DNA of 64,000 nt from Lucinisca nassula (GCA_963580285.1 OY757026.1:44447431-44511430), one strand, 5' to 3'; numbered from the stretch's first letter, positions 1 through 11,279 are shown. Notes: generated from the letters alone by a model not told the origin. Numbers and translations are program-made.

Positions 1-80
1 ATCCCCACTTTTATAGAGTAAAACTGGGATTTACAGGAGTAAACATTATTTTTCTCATTTCTACTCCAAAATATAGAATG
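1..80. mobile_element. MITE-A, partial copy cut by window edge
   Basis: Matches the interior of the MITE-A family (see 7859-8132): a block like ctggggtttacaggggtaaa followed by ttcttatttctgctccaaaa. The outer end lies outside the window. Confidence 0.6.
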
Positions 81-129
81 GAAATACATGTAAGTACAAA
101 ATGGTTTGGATTCAGCCACTCCATTTGCC

Positions 130-1230
130 AAATCGTTACATGTAGAACTTGAAGAAATATGTAGTAGGCTGGTTAAGACAGTCGCGACACTAGCTCAGCA
201 AGGTTTTGCTGGCTGAAGAGAGACGGACGGACGAACTGACAGACGGCTAGCTTTTTTTGCGTTGTGATTCTGTTGGATGAAAGCCATCATGCCCAAGTCT
301 AACTTATGACGACAGACGGACATATGAATACGACAGCTGTCATTGTGACCACAGGTGCGTTTCTATGGTTGTGGGTCGGGGCTGAGTATGAGTAAGTAAT
401 GTTCATCAGAGTAACAATGGGAATAGAGGCACTGGTTGTTGTTTACCAGTTTCCCGCACGGTCAGCTGGTAAGGTCCCAGGGAACGAATCCATGCCCGCG
501 AACAGGGAGACCATCGCGCAATTACTCCCTGAGCGGACATATACATACTTCTATAATATCCAAGCATTTGAGTTTTGAGTGAGGTTGCAATTAGTAACTA
601 ATATCTTTATAAGTAACACCTCAGAAGGATCAGATTTATGAAAATTGTATGAATTAATCAATTTTAACAATCTATGCTCATTTCAAATCCATGGATTCGG
701 CACATGGTAATTTATTTTAGTAAATATTCAACGATAGAGTACTTTCCCCTTCGTCAAACAAGTATTAACTTTTAAATAAAAATCCTGTTTCTCATAAATA
801 TATAAATAAGGAACCCCGCTGTAAAATTTTTTTTAAAGATGCAAACGTACACATTATTGTAAATATTCGAATTATTATATAGCCGGATAAAATTTATTGC
901 TGCTGGCTTGAATTTTGCCCCTGGAAAAGCGAATGCGATCTTCTCAAACGGACGCTTGTCATCGGAAAAAAGATACGGCAAATCCACGGACATTACCGAA
1001 CGTTACCGTCACCTCAATGACTGGTACCCCGTCTAACCACAGCAGAATCGAAACTGAATATTGCAAAATAGGACGTCCAAATGCCAAATTTAAATACAAA
1101 GGTCTCAAATTAGAATGTGCATGTTGCATATTCGAATAAAGTAGTAAGATATGGAAAGGTTCATAATGCAAAGTGCGGTTTCAACAATTCATTTTGTAAT
1201 TGCACATTGCATTATTGAGTTTTTACATTA
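130..1230. other. No gene seen
   Basis: A short run of gacggacggacgaac-like sequence at about 220-250 resembles the tails of the composite repeats described below. The rest is AT-rich and I see no coding signal or recognisable repeat. Confidence 0.4.
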
Positions 1231-1630
1231 ATACTGTTCCATAATTTTCAGCAGAAAGGGACATTATGAAGTCTTTCTCATAACAAAACAAAAACAGATC
1301 AGCCACAAGGAGTGCGCAATTAGTACCCATCGGAATACCCACAACTTGTCTAAAAAACTTAGTACCAAATCTGATATAAATATTATCAAGTAGAAAGGTG
1401 AGAGCTTCACACTCTTTCTGACATGACCATAAAGTATAATTTTATGCTCTTCAGAAGTGAAAAAAAAAAGAAAAGAATTTCTTATATTACATGCAAGATA
1501 CAGAGAGTCTTCCCTATGAAATGGCCATTCAATTAAATCATGCAGTTTTTCTTTTATACGATTATGAAGAAGTGTAGTATAAAGGGTGCAAAAACCATAA
1601 ACTTGCAGTTTTATCCAATCTTTCGTTCGG
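1230..1630 (-). pseudogene. Reverse-transcriptase fragment of a retroelement
   Basis: The minus strand translates to two recognisable RT blocks in different frames. A motif-A-like stretch, FCTLYTTLLHN, lies at about 1561-1596. A motif-B block, VGIPMGTNCA, lies at about 1314-1347 and is followed by VADLFLFCYE. This GIPMGTNCAP-type RT is widespread in animal retroelements; I think it is Penelope-like but cannot settle the class. The catalytic YxDD region (motif C) is missing, because sequence similarity stops near 1230. The frame changes around a purine-rich run near 1458 and in-frame stops are present, so this is a dead fragment. The CR-G array begins directly at its upstream edge. Confidence 0.7.
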
Positions 1631-1639
1631 GAGGAGTTG

Positions 1640-2976
1640 TTGTATGACGATTTTCAAATACCAGTCATGGCACCCATCTTGTAATTAGGATTTTAGCAAA
1701 TCTGAATCTCAGTGTCGCCCAAAACACTCCCAAAGGGTTTAAGCTCCATCGGACCTTTGTAATGGTTCGGGCCGAGATGTCGTTAGAAGAATATTAAGAT
1801 TGCTACCATCTTGGATATCCAAAAGGAACTGCCTTAGCAAATCTGAATCGCCATGTCGCCCCAATGCCTCCCATCAACTTTCAGCTCTATCCAACCTTTT
1901 GTTTAAGAGAAGTTGTCGTTTGAAGATTTTAAAAATGACCGTCATGGGGGCCATCTTGGAAATCGGAACAGAATGGTTTTATTTTTACCAAATCTGCATC
2001 TCCATTACGAAAACACGCCTATACAAATACATTGTGAATTTTACCGCCGAAAAAACTATTTTTTTAGATGATAAATTGTGATAGTTTTCTTATTCTGCTC
2101 TTAAACACAGATTGTGGGTACTCGTTAAAACCGTCTCATCGAGGCGCTTCTAACGAGTACCAACAATCTATATTTTACAGCAGAAATAAGAAAAATAAGG
2201 TTTACCACTACAAACCCCAGTTTTTCTATATAAAAGCTGAGTTCGAGGGGGGTCAAAATTATATAGGCTTGTTTTCGTGATGCCATGTCGCCCAGATGGC
2301 TCCTATCAAGTCCCAGCTCCATCCGACCTCGGAGGGGATGTCGATTGAAGAAAGTCAAGATGGCCGACTTTGGATGTAGGAACGTAACGATTTTAGCAAG
2401 TCTAAATCTCCAAGTGATCCCGATGCTTACCAGCAAGTTTCAGTTCGACCTTACTTTTGGTTCGGGAGATGTCGTTTGAAGAATTTCAAGATTTCTACAA
2501 TCTTGCATGATCAGAACGGAACGATTTTAGCAAATCTGAATCTCCATGTCGCACGAATGTCTCCCATCAACTTTCAGCTCAAACCAACCTTTCTTTCGGG
2601 AGGAGTTGTCGCTTGAAGATTTTCAAGATAGCCGTCATGGCGGCAATCTTGGAAATCGGAACGGAATAGTTTTAGCAAATCTGACTCAATGTCGCCCCGA
2701 TGCCTTCCATTAAGTTAAAGCTCCATCCGACCTTTCCAAAATAGCCGCCATTGGATATCGGAACGAAACGATTTTAGTCACCGCGATGCCCCCCCCCCCC
2801 TCGTTTGAATCTCCATATCACCACGATTCCTCCCACCAGGTAGAAGCTTAATCTGACTTCCAGTTCTTAGGTGTCAAAATGTGAACTAAAGTTAACGTCT
2901 TAACGACGGGCGACCGGACAACAGTACACGGCATAAGCTGACCTGGAGCTTTGCAATATGTACAGGTGAGCTAAAA
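1640..2976 (+). repeat. CR-G composite repeat: tandem array plus tail
   Basis: Degenerate units of about 140 bp repeat from 1640 to about 2860. Each carries a core like gcaaatctgaatctccatgt and a second block like cgggaggagttgtcgtttga. The array is followed by a tail with gacgggcgaccggacaacag and ends at ggtgagctaaaa (2965-2976). One MITE-A is inserted at 2003-2282. The same family appears inverted at 51610-52790. Confidence 0.75.
2003..2282. mobile_element. MITE-A inserted in CR-G array
   Basis: Starts cattacgaaaacacgcctat and ends with the near-complement aggcttgttttcgtgatg, so the terminal inverted repeats are about 20 bp. Inside is a palindrome around a tactcgtt motif. The host repeat reads tctc before and ccatgtcgcc after. 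The uninterrupted unit elsewhere is tctccatgtcgcc, so at most 1 bp was duplicated on insertion. Confidence 0.8.
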
Positions 2977-4620
2977 ATCAGACGGACAAGGGAGCCGGAG
3001 CCTTATATACTCACCAATGAGACTTCGGCTCATGTGGGCTAAAAGACCTCTCTAGCCATATTCTCTTCTCGACCAGCGAAACACGCGCCCTGTTTAGGAC
3101 AAGACTCAGCATGCAAAATACAAGACCCCCGACAAGCAAAGTACGCGCCATCTCTAGGCAAGACTTGGCAAGCGGAATACACGACTTCTCCAAGCACGAC
3201 TCGACATGCGAAATATATGCTCGCGTGAGGAAAGATTCGATATTCGAAATACATGCCCTATGTGGGCAAGACTCGACAAGCGAAATTCACGCTGTCGCTT
3301 AATGTGCATGACCCGACAAGCGAAAAAATGCCCTCTCTTGGAAAAGACGACATGCGAAATAACTCATACTTTAGGCACGATTTGACGAAATTCGAGGAAA
3401 TTCACTCGCTAGGGAAAGACCCAACAAATGCAATACACGCAATTTTTAGGGCAAAACTCGACAAGTGATATACACGCATTATCTAGGACAATCCTCGACA
3501 TGCGGAATGTATGCCATTTCCAGGACAATCCTCGACAAGCGAAATGCACGCCCTTTCCAGGACAATCCTCGACAAGCAAAATGCACGTCCTCTCCATGGC
3601 AATCCTCGGCAAGCGAAATGCACGCCCTCTCCAGAGCAATTCTCGACAAGCGAAATGCGCGCCCTCAGTAGACAAGGTACGATAGGTGAAATACACGCCC
3701 ATTCTAGGGCAAGACTCAACAAGCGAAATACACGCTCTATCTAGGCAGTACCCAACAAGCTAAATACACACCCCCTCCAGTGCGATATACATGTACATGC
3801 CTTCTTTAGGTCAAGATTCGACAAGAAAAACACACCCTCTCAAAATAAAGACTCGACAAGCGAAATAAACACCCTCTGAAGGGCATTGCTCGGCATGCGT
3901 GATACACGCCCCACTAGGACAAGACATGGCATGTGAAATATACGCTCTCTCTTGTGCGAAACTCGAAATACGAAATACTTGCCCTCAGCAGTGTAAAGCT
4001 CGACATGAGAAGTACACACCCTCTCTAGGGCAAGACTCGACAAGCAAAGTACTCATCCCCTCTATGTCAAGACTGGACAGGCGAAATTCACGGCCTCACT
4101 AGGGCAAGACTCGATAACCGGAACACATGCCCTCTCTACACGTCCTTTATAGGGAAAGACTGTCTACCGTCATTATAGATGTAAATGTATATATTGTGTT
4201 TGAGGAGAAGAACTTGATAGCTTCCGTTCTAATCCTGGTTATAAAGTAAAAATTTATATATTGTATTTCGTATGGTGAACAGAGAAATAAATATGTTTAA
4301 ACTAAAGACTCGACAAGCGAATTACACGTCGTTCTCTCAATTGCTAGACTCGACATCGGAAATACACGCCTTCACTAGACGAACCACACACCGTCTCTGG
4401 GCAAGACTAGACATGCTGAATACACGCCCTCCCCAGGGCGATACTTGGCGAGTACATGCCTCTCTAAGGCAATGCACAACAGGCGAGGTACAGAACGACT
4501 CTTACAAGTATAATACGCCCCCTCTATAAATAAATACACACTCTCTCTATCGCAAGACTCGACATGCGAAATAAACGCCCTCTCTAGACAAGACTCGATA
4601 AGTAAAAATAACGCAATCTT
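2977..4620. repeat. Degenerate 37-39 bp minisatellite
   Basis: About 40 diverged copies of a unit with the core ctcgacaagcgaaatacacg followed by ccctctctagggcaag. The best-preserved units lie at 3520-3670. The array is broken by unrelated sequence at about 4140-4300. Short open frames here are a by-product of the repeat. Confidence 0.8.
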
Positions 4621-4959
4621 TAATGACTCAATACCACCGATGACTTTCAGTCATATAAAGCAGATCAAAGTGGTACATTCTGAGGTAATATGAAATAGGT
4701 GCGACCTAACTGCAACCAACTGTTTTGATGCTTATAAACCTCCAATTTTGTGTATTCTATATTAGGTTTGTCTTTTTGAAATGAAAAGATTTTCTAAATG
4801 GACATTTGCAGTAGTACCGTAAAATTCCTATATTAAGACCTCCTTTTGGACTGTTCTAAAGTTTTACAGTCTCAAAGGTGGTCCCTGACTGAACAACGAC
4901 AACAACAAAGTTAAACTTAAACTGTGCAGTAGATAGTTAATCGAAAAAAATAATAATAA
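4621..4959. other. No gene; fragment of a mariner-like MITE
   Basis: The stretch 4815-4890 (gtaaaattcctatattaaga, then ggactgttctaaag and aaaggtggtc) matches one end of the TIR element at 32949-33195. The remainder has no recognisable content. Confidence 0.45.
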
Positions 4960-5812
4960 ACAAGATGTGTTTGTGAAACACTGATGCCCCCGGACAGCGC
5001 ATGTTAAATATGAAAGCAGTATCACTAAGCAGTCGAAAGGTATGGTCAATGTTTAAGTCTTGAAAAGTAGGTCAAGGTCACAATATGGGATCGTTTGAAA
5101 GGTCTTGTGACACAGAATGCACATGTGAAATATGAAAGCCCTAACACTTACTGATCGAAAACTATGGCCAATGTTAAAGTTTTTAAAAAGTAGGTCAAAG
5201 GTCAAGGTCACGAGGTCAAAAATTATGGTACCACTGGAAATGTCTTGTGAAAAAGAATGCATATGTGAAATATGAAAGCCCTATCACTTACCAATCGAAA
5301 GTTATAGACTATGTTAAAGTTTTTAAAAAGTAGGTCAAACGTCAAGGTCACAAGGTCTAAATTTATGGTACCATTAGAAAGGTCTTGTGACAAGGAATGC
5401 ACATGTGAAATATGAAAGCCCTATCAATTACCAATCGAAAGTTATGGCCAATGTTAAAGTTTTTACAAAGAAGAGGTAGATCAAGTTCAAGGTCACGAGG
5501 TCAAAAATGATGGTACCGCTAGAAAGGTCTTGTGACAAGGAATGCTTATGTGAAATATGAAAGCTCCATCTGTTACCAATCGAAGTTATGGCCAATGTTA
5601 AAGTTTCTAAAAAATTTGAAAAAAGTAGGTCAAAGGTCAAGGTCACGAAATAAAAAATATGGTACCACTGGAAAGGTTTTGTGATAAGGTATACACATGT
5701 GAAATATGAAAGCTCTATCTATTACCATTCAAAAGTTATGCCCAATGTTAAGGTTTTTGTAGACAGACAAACGGACAGACAGAAGACAGACCAAAAACTA
5801 TATGCCCCCGAA
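4960..5812 (+). repeat. CR-C composite repeat
   Basis: The head reads acaagatgtgtttgtgaaac then actgatgcccccgg. Five tandem units of about 140-149 bp follow; the shared block gaaatatgaaagccctatca lies near 5127, 5267, 5406, 5552 and 5701. The tail is rich in gacagacaga and ends near atgcccccg. Related units occur at 39420-39940 and 45160-45530. Confidence 0.75.
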
Positions 5813-5957
5813 TCTATGAGTGCTCTGTGATGAGTGAATGTTGAGATATAAGCATTTGAAAAACTTTAACGCAGTGTGACGGGAACGCACACGCAAATGT
5901 GCACAAATGAGGTGACAACAATAGCTCTCCATGTACTTCGTAAAGGCGAGCTAAAAA
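5813..5957 (+). repeat. CR-I tail fragment
   Basis: Contains gatataagcatttgaaaaac, a caatagctctccatgtactt block and the end ggcgagctaaaa. The same tail without the final hairpin arm is at 13310-13432. Confidence 0.6.
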
Positions 5958-7020
5958 TAGCCAGTGACCTTGACCTTCAGCCCCAGAACATGAGAGTTGA
6001 ACTCGCTCAAGATATCATCATTACCAACATTGGTGTGAAGTTATATTTAAATCCATCCATAAATGTAGACACTAGAGCAATCACTATTTTTTTCTAAAAA
6101 AAAAGCCACAGTGACCTTGACCTTAGTCCCGGAACCTGAAAGTCGAACTTGCTTGAGATATCATCATACCCAACATTTGTGTGAAGTGACATTAAAATCC
6201 ATCTATAAATGTAGGCACTAGAGCGATGATGAAGTTTTTCTAAAAATAGCCACAGTGACCTTGACCCAAAACCCTGAAAGTTGAACTCACTCGAGATATC
6301 ATCATACCCAACATTTGTATGAAGATATCTTTAAATCCATCTACAAATGTGGACACAAGTTTTTCCAAAATTAGCCACACTGACTTGACCTTCAGCCCCT
6401 GACCCTGAAAATCAAAGTCACTCGAGATATCATGATACTCAACATTTGTGTGAAGTTATATTAAAATCAGTCCATAAATAAAGATGCAAGAGCAACGAAA
6501 ACGTTTTTCTAAAAATAACCACAGTGACAGTGACCGTGACCTTAAGCCGTGGACACTGAAAGTAAAAATCGTTGGAGATATCATCATACCCAATATTTGT
6601 GTGAAGTTATATTAAAATCCATCCATAAATGTAGATACTAGAGGGATCACAATTTTTTTTTCTAAAAATAGCCACAGTGACCTCGACCTTCAGCCCCGGA
6701 ACCTGAAAGTCGAACTTGCCAGAGATATCATCGTACCCAACATTTGTGTGAAGATATATTAAAATCCATCAATAAATCAAGGTGCAAGAGCGATGACCAA
6801 GTTTTACTAAAAATTGCCACAGTGACCGTGACCCTGTGACCCTGAAAGTAGTGACCTTGACCTTAAGCCCAGGACCCTGAAAGTCGAAGTCACTCGAGAT
6901 ATCATCATACCCTACATTTGTGTGAAGTTATATTAAAATCCATCAATAAACGAAGACGCTAAAGCGATGACAATGGTTTTCTAAAAATAGCCACAGTTAC
7001 CTTGACCTTGAGCCCCAGAC
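5958..7020 (+). repeat. CR-D core tandem array
   Basis: About seven units of roughly 150 bp containing ccacagtgaccttgacc, gagatatcatcatacccaac and gtgtgaagttatattaaaat. It lacks a clear own head. The family recurs as a more complete element at 24398-25818. Confidence 0.75.
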
Positions 7021-7384
7021 CAGCTATATTTTAAAAAAGAAAAGAAAAGAAAAAAACAACAACAACAAAAAAAAAAAAAAACATTCCTCCCCCGGGATTT
7101 GAACTCGCGCAGCTTGCAGGTAAACCTTAACACAGGGAAATAAGGGAGGTGATACAGAGCAAATAATTAACATCTAAAAAAAAGGCCAATTTAAGCCAAA
7201 AAAACTTGTTAAGTGAAGCACAATGATAATGTTAAATATTTTTTTTACCAATTGTATATATATATTCAAAATAAACCTTTAAAACATCACATATGAGAGT
7301 GCAGGTAAAGTTTAACCAAATGCGGACGCCGACGCCGGGGGTACAGCAATAGCTCCCCCTTACTTTCGTAAGGCGTAACCTCTA
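7021..7384 (-). repeat. A-rich tract with a tRNA-like B box
   Basis: An A-rich tract (about 7030-7080) abuts cccgggatttgaactcgcgc. On the minus strand this gives GAGTTCAAATCC, which fits the pol III B box seen in tRNAs and tRNA-derived SINEs, and then runs into a T-run. Probably a decayed SINE. A second tail-like block, gacgccgacgccgggggtac, is near 7330. Confidence 0.35.
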
Positions 7385-7745
7385 ATTATGACCTTGACCT
7401 TGGAGGTAAGGATCGTGTTTTTGTGTAAAAGGCAGATTGTCTCATGATGGCCAACATTTCTGCCAAGTAATTTCAAAATCCATCCATAAGAAAGTTATTG
7501 ACAGCGTTTAAGTTTTGGACCTTTATTTTTGACCTTTGACATCTAAGTATGACCTTGACCCTGGAGGTACGGACCTGGGTTTTGCATGTGACACATCGTC
7601 TTATGATGGTTAACATTTCAAAATTCATCCAGAAATAAGAAAGTTATTGACTGCGTTTAAGTTTTGGAAGGACGAACAAACGAACGATCGAACAGATAGA
7701 CAGGGGCAACGCTATTTGCCCTTCTCCACCATTCTTCGAATGGCT
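7385..7745 (+). repeat. CR-E composite repeat, two units plus tail
   Basis: Units of about 164 bp carry tatgaccttgacc and gaggtaaggacc. The tail has acgaacaaacgaacgatcga then acaggggcaacgctatttgc. Related copies are at 27432-27901 and 54763-55262, with a reversed fragment at 56150-56300. Confidence 0.7.
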
Positions 7746-7858
7746 GGGACTTAATAGAAGAAACCTAAATAAGCTCTTAAAAGCAGACTTAGGTGGTCTT
7801 AATAGTGGAATGTTTCTGTAATTTGTCCTGTTTCTTTACTTCTGTTGATTTTCCTCTT

Positions 7859-8132
7859 CATCACGAAAACACGCCTATATAATTTTGACCCCCTTGAACC
7901 CCACTTTTATATAGTATAACTGGGGTTTAAAGGGGTAAACCTTATCTTTCTTATTTCTGCTCCAAAATATAGATTGTGGGTACTCGTTAGAACCGCCTCG
8001 ATGGGGCGGTTCTAACGAGTACCCACAATCAATATTTTGAGCAGAAATAAGAAAAATATCACAATTTTTCATCTTAAAATTTTATTTTTTTCAGCCGTAA
8101 AGTTTACGATGTATTTGCATGTTTTCGTTATG
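7859..8132. mobile_element. MITE-A, complete copy
   Basis: Terminal inverted repeats: catcacgaaaacacgcctat at the left and atgttttcgttatg at the right. A long central palindrome of the type gtgggtactcgttagaaccg pairs with cggttctaacgagtacccac. The length of 274 bp matches the other complete copies. No open frame of note. Confidence 0.85.
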
Positions 8133-8254
8133 TCTCCTGTCCCTAACTTTCAACTCTATATACTCCCTTTTTTCTGAGAGATGACACAAAATGACCCTGG
8201 AGGATTTACATGTTGTTAAACCCAAAACAATCAAATTCTAAATATACACGGGGG

Positions 8255-8718
8255 TTACCCTTATCTTGCTGTTCACGACAACCCCTATCTTTGCAAACAG
8301 TGTAGATCCAGATCAGATGGCTTCTGCAGAAGCCATCTGATCAGGATCTTCACTGTTTGGCACGGGCCTCCGTGGCCTGGTGGATAAGAGCGCTGACTCT
8401 TAGTCATTAGGTCTCTCACCGCCGTAGGTTCGAGCCTCGCTCGGGCCACGTGTGAGACGCCAAGTTATGCAACGGAAGGTCAGGTGGTTTTTCTCCGGGT
8501 ACTCCGGTTTTCGCCCACCTCTGATTAACGATCGGCTCGATATGAGTGAAATAATCTTGAAAGGGCCGTAAAACCCAAACCAAAAAAAAAAAAAAAAAAA
8601 AAAAAATCACTGTTTGGCATTGAGTTTGTGAATTTGTAGCAATAAATTACATCAAATAATTTGATTGGTTGATAGACAGTGATGGGTGTGGATAAAATGA
8701 ATATTCAGCAAGTGTTAA
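8255..8718. mobile_element. pbMITE-2, TTAA-type MITE (interrupted by SINE-1)
   Basis: Begins tta-cccttatcttgctg and ends attcagcaagtg-TTAA. The homologous uninterrupted site in copy 2 reads gggggttaaaaggg, so the insertion point was TTAA, as for piggyBac elements. The centre holds the hairpin agatggcttctgcagaagcc and its flanks. A second copy is at 33306-33518. SINE-1 interrupts this copy. Confidence 0.75.
8363..8606 (+). mobile_element. SINE-1 with 13-bp target duplication
   Basis: The tRNA-like head has gtggcctggtggataagagc (A-box region) and gtaggttcgagcctcg (B box). The body ends tgaaagggccgtaaaaccc and a poly(A) tail of more than 20. The flanks are identical, tcactgtttggca at 8350-8362 and 8607-8619, which proves retroposition into pbMITE-2. 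Confidence 0.92.
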
Positions 8719-8880
8719 AAGGGGTGTTCATGTTGGGTTTAGGTTATTTCATGATACCAAAGATCACTTATCATGGGGTTTGTAATCATGACCTAGGTAG
8801 CCTAACGGATGTCCCTCTGACTGGTGATCAATACCTGGGGTTTACAGGGGCAAACCTCATCTTTCTTACTTCTGCTTAAG

Positions 8881-9053
8881 AAATAGATCAGCTCTAACTG
8901 TGATTTGTTGAGTAAAAAATCACAGTTTGGAGGTCAGTTGTAAAGTAGATCAAATCACGAACGCGTAGCGCGCGTGATTTGTCTACATACAACTGACCGA
9001 CAAACTGTGATTTATTGCTGAACAAATCACAAACTAGAGCTGATCTATTTCGA
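8881..9053. repeat. Long imperfect hairpin (about 172 bp)
   Basis: The left side, aaatagatcagctct, pairs with the right side, agagctgatctattt. Inner blocks pair as well (tgtgatttgtt with aacaaatcaca; gtcagttgta with tacaactgac). The loop is gaacgcgtagcgcgcgtg. Probably a foldback-type MITE. Confidence 0.75.
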
Positions 9054-9353
9054 TTCTAACAGGTTGAAAATCGGCAACAATGCTGTTGTTTCCTTCAAAA
9101 TCTCACAACTTTTCGCCATTGTTAGAAGAAATCCCGCTAAAATTATCGACTGAAACACATGCATTTATTTCCTTTTCTAACGTTTTCGATGGGAGAATAT
9201 GACGTTACACCGTTTAACGTCAAGGAAATCGACTAGTGACGTCATTAATTGGCAGTTTTTAATGACGTCATTTGTCACGCTCTTCCTTGCCGTGATTTGT
9301 TGTAGAATAAAACAGTTATTTTCCATTGCCTATATAAGCGCGCTGTGTTAGAA
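9053..9353. mobile_element. TIR element next to the hairpin
   Basis: Bounded by cgattctaaca and tgttagaatc. Internally it has two tgacgtca palindromes near 9237 and 9263. Together with the hairpin it splits a MITE-A copy whose halves lie at 8834-8880 and 9354-9535. Confidence 0.5.
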
Positions 9354-9535
9354 TCTATAATATATAGATTGTGGCTACTCGTTAGAACCGCCTCGATGGG
9401 GCGGTTCTAACGAGTACCCACAATCTATAGTTTGAGCAGAAATAAAAAAAATATCACAATTTTCCATCTTAAAATTTTTTTTTTTTTTCGGAGGTAAAGT
9501 TTACACTGGATTTGTATAGGTATGTTTTCGTAATG
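9354..9535. mobile_element. MITE-A, right part of interrupted copy
   Basis: Carries the central palindrome (gtggctactcgttagaaccg and its complement) and the right end gtatgttttcgtaatg. The left part, ctggggtttacaggggcaaa, is at 8834-8880. Confidence 0.75.
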
Positions 9536-9666
9536 TCTCCTGTCCCTCACTTTTATCTCTACTCTCTATATACTCCCTTTTTCTGGGAGATGATACAAAA
9601 TGACCCTGGATGATTGACATGTTGTTAAACCCAAAACAATCAAATTCTGAATGTACACGGGGGTTA

Positions 9667-9965
9667 GATCGGCCCACGCCCATCGGGGCTTGAAGAAATA
9701 TATGGACTGCATGATGCTTCCACGCAGAGCTGAAACCGATCTGCACACGGGTACTGGTAAAGAGCTTAGAGGATCTAAGCTTACCCATGTAAACCAGTGC
9801 GAGTCGGCCCGGCAATGCTTATAAACCCTATTGGTTTCATTGGGCGACAGGGCTTGAGATGCCATTTCATCTCAATGTCGGATAAAAGTCCCACAAAATT
9901 GTAAGCAACGTCTCCAAAATGACCGATACAGTGTTGAGGGGGACGTTAAACCTCAAATCAAACAA
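9667..9965 (-). mobile_element. SINE-5 with 10-bp target duplication
   Basis: In this family, on the sense strand as written here, the body runs from the gcccatcggggcttgaag block to the tail gacgttaaacctcaaatcaa followed by acaaac. The flanks acgggggtta at 9657-9666 and 9966-9975 are identical. The sense direction of transcription is inferred from the tail; on this reading it is plus, and the listed strand is relative to the copy at 16044. Confidence 0.8.
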
Positions 9966-10044
9966 ACGGGGGTTAAAAGGGATGTTCGTGTTGGGTTTAG
10001 GTTATTTCATTATCACAAAGCTCACTTATCACGGGGTTTGAAAT

Positions 10045-10305
10045 CATGACCTAGGTAGCTCAGTCGGATGTCCCTCTGGTGATCAATACCTGCCAGGATT
10101 GTAATTCTCTCAAGCAGATTGCTCATGTTATTCAGCCAGCTGATTCAAGAAGGGCAGGTGTCAGTTTCTGGCTAACGAATGTGCACAAATAGTTTACCAC
10201 TTTACATATAGGTCTGCCCAGGAAAAGTATGGCTAGGTAAACTGACAGGCCCAAAATAACCTAAATAGTGTTGACTGGGTCATTAACTTCAAAACTAACA
10301 AATCT
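10045..10305 (+). mobile_element. SINE-3, decayed copy
   Basis: The head gtagctcagtcggatg resembles a tRNA A box. The body has gtctgcccaggaaaagtatg and ends tagtgttgactgggtcatta. Better heads with a clear B box are at 37054 and 42669. Confidence 0.65.
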
Positions 10306-10593
10306 TTTCAGCTTAAGTGTTATGGTTATCAAAAGCGCAACAGATCTTTCATTATCTTATAGAGATTAATTTGTCCCTGCTCCAATCTATCTGGTCCACT
10401 CATGCACATGACGTAATTGTGACGTCACATCAACGTCGGTACGTCGCGGCATTTATGTAACATCACATCTACGTTTGTGCAACGTCATGATGTTGCAGAA
10501 ACGTTAATTTGACGTCGCCCTAGCGACGTATGCTTGCTGGGGTGTTTACAAATAATTCCAAGGATTAGGAAAATGTTGATCATTACCGCAGAA
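10306..10593. repeat. ACGT-dense tract
   Basis: Positions 10410-10545 contain many acgt words, including tgacgtcacatcaacgtc and ggtacgtcgcgg, ending gcttgctggggt. A similar block, ggtacgacgttgcctggacg, is at 15410-15445. This looks like a dispersed repeat rather than a CRE promoter cluster. Confidence 0.4.
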
Positions 10594-10790
10594 GCATTTT
10601 ATGGCCCTTTCAAGATAATTTCACTCATATTGAGCTAATCGTTAAAGAAAAGTGGGTGAAAACCAGAGTACCCAGAGAAAAGCCACCTGACCTTGGCGTC
10701 TGGCTTGGCCCGAGCAGGCACAAACCACAGCGGTGAAAGAGCTAATGATAAGAGTTGGCACTCTTACCTATTAAGCCAGCAAGGCATATT
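10594..10790 (-). mobile_element. SINE-1, decayed copy
   Basis: Reverse orientation: ttatggccctttcaagataa at the tail side, then gtgaaaaccagagtacccag, and the tRNA-like head near 10715-10787 (aaaccacagcggtgaaagag). Confidence 0.7.
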
Positions 10791-11051
10791 TACAAGGGGA
10801 ACTGCTCGTAAACATTGAGAGCACACCGATTGTAACACGGTCGGTCAGTGTATTTCACTGCTAACTTTACTTGCGATTTTGCGAATGCCCAATCAATATA
10901 TATATAGGCCAGGTTCAATAATAATGACTATCTTTTCTCTTCAATTTCTTCTTAACTTGAACAACTAAAGTGTTATTAAATAGGGTTTATTTGACGTCTG
11001 ATGGGAGGTGTGAGGTAATTGTATCAATTCCTGGGCATTGCCTTCACCTTT
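10791..11051. other. Nothing recognised
   Basis: AT-rich sequence with no repeat or coding signal that I can support. Confidence 0.4.
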
Positions 11052-11272
11052 AAAGGCTCTCCGTGGCCTGGTGAGAAAGAGTGCAGTCTGTTAAGCATCA
11101 GGCTATAGCTCTGGGTTCGAGCCTTGCTTGGTCACATGCAGGAAGCCATTCCTGAAAAAGATGGGTTTTCCACTGATACTCCACTTTTTGCCAACCTAGG
11201 ATTAATGATAATCTCAAATAAGTGATATAAACTTGAAAGGGATGTGAAACCAGACTAAAAACTATTTTCTTT
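11052..11272 (+). mobile_element. SINE-1, decayed copy
   Basis: Head ctccgtggcctggtgagaaa, B box ctgggttcgagccttg, tail gaaagggatgtgaaaccaga. About 220 bp. Confidence 0.75.
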
Positions 11273-11279
11273 GTGTGTG

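Larger units (their letters stand above)
7919..8833. repeat. Tandem segmental duplication, copy 1
   Basis: Runs from inside MITE-A through tctcctgtccctaacttt and tgttaaacccaaaacaatca to the SINE-3 fragment ending at gatcaatac. Copy 2 starts at 8834 with the same ctggggttta. Copy 1 differs by carrying pbMITE-2 at 8255-8718. Confidence 0.7.
8834..10100. repeat. Tandem segmental duplication, copy 2
   Basis: Repeats the order MITE-A, tctcctgtccctcactttta, SINE-3 seen in copy 1. It carries its own later insertions: the palindromic elements at 8881-9350 inside MITE-A, and SINE-5 at 9667-9965. Confidence 0.7.

Noticed and set aside
5876..6097. 73-codon open frame
   Set aside because: Lies across the CR-I tail and CR-D array; repeat-derived.
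10410..10545. CRE-type promoter cluster
   Set aside because: The acgt words recur in the same order at 15.4 kb, so a dispersed repeat is the simpler explanation.
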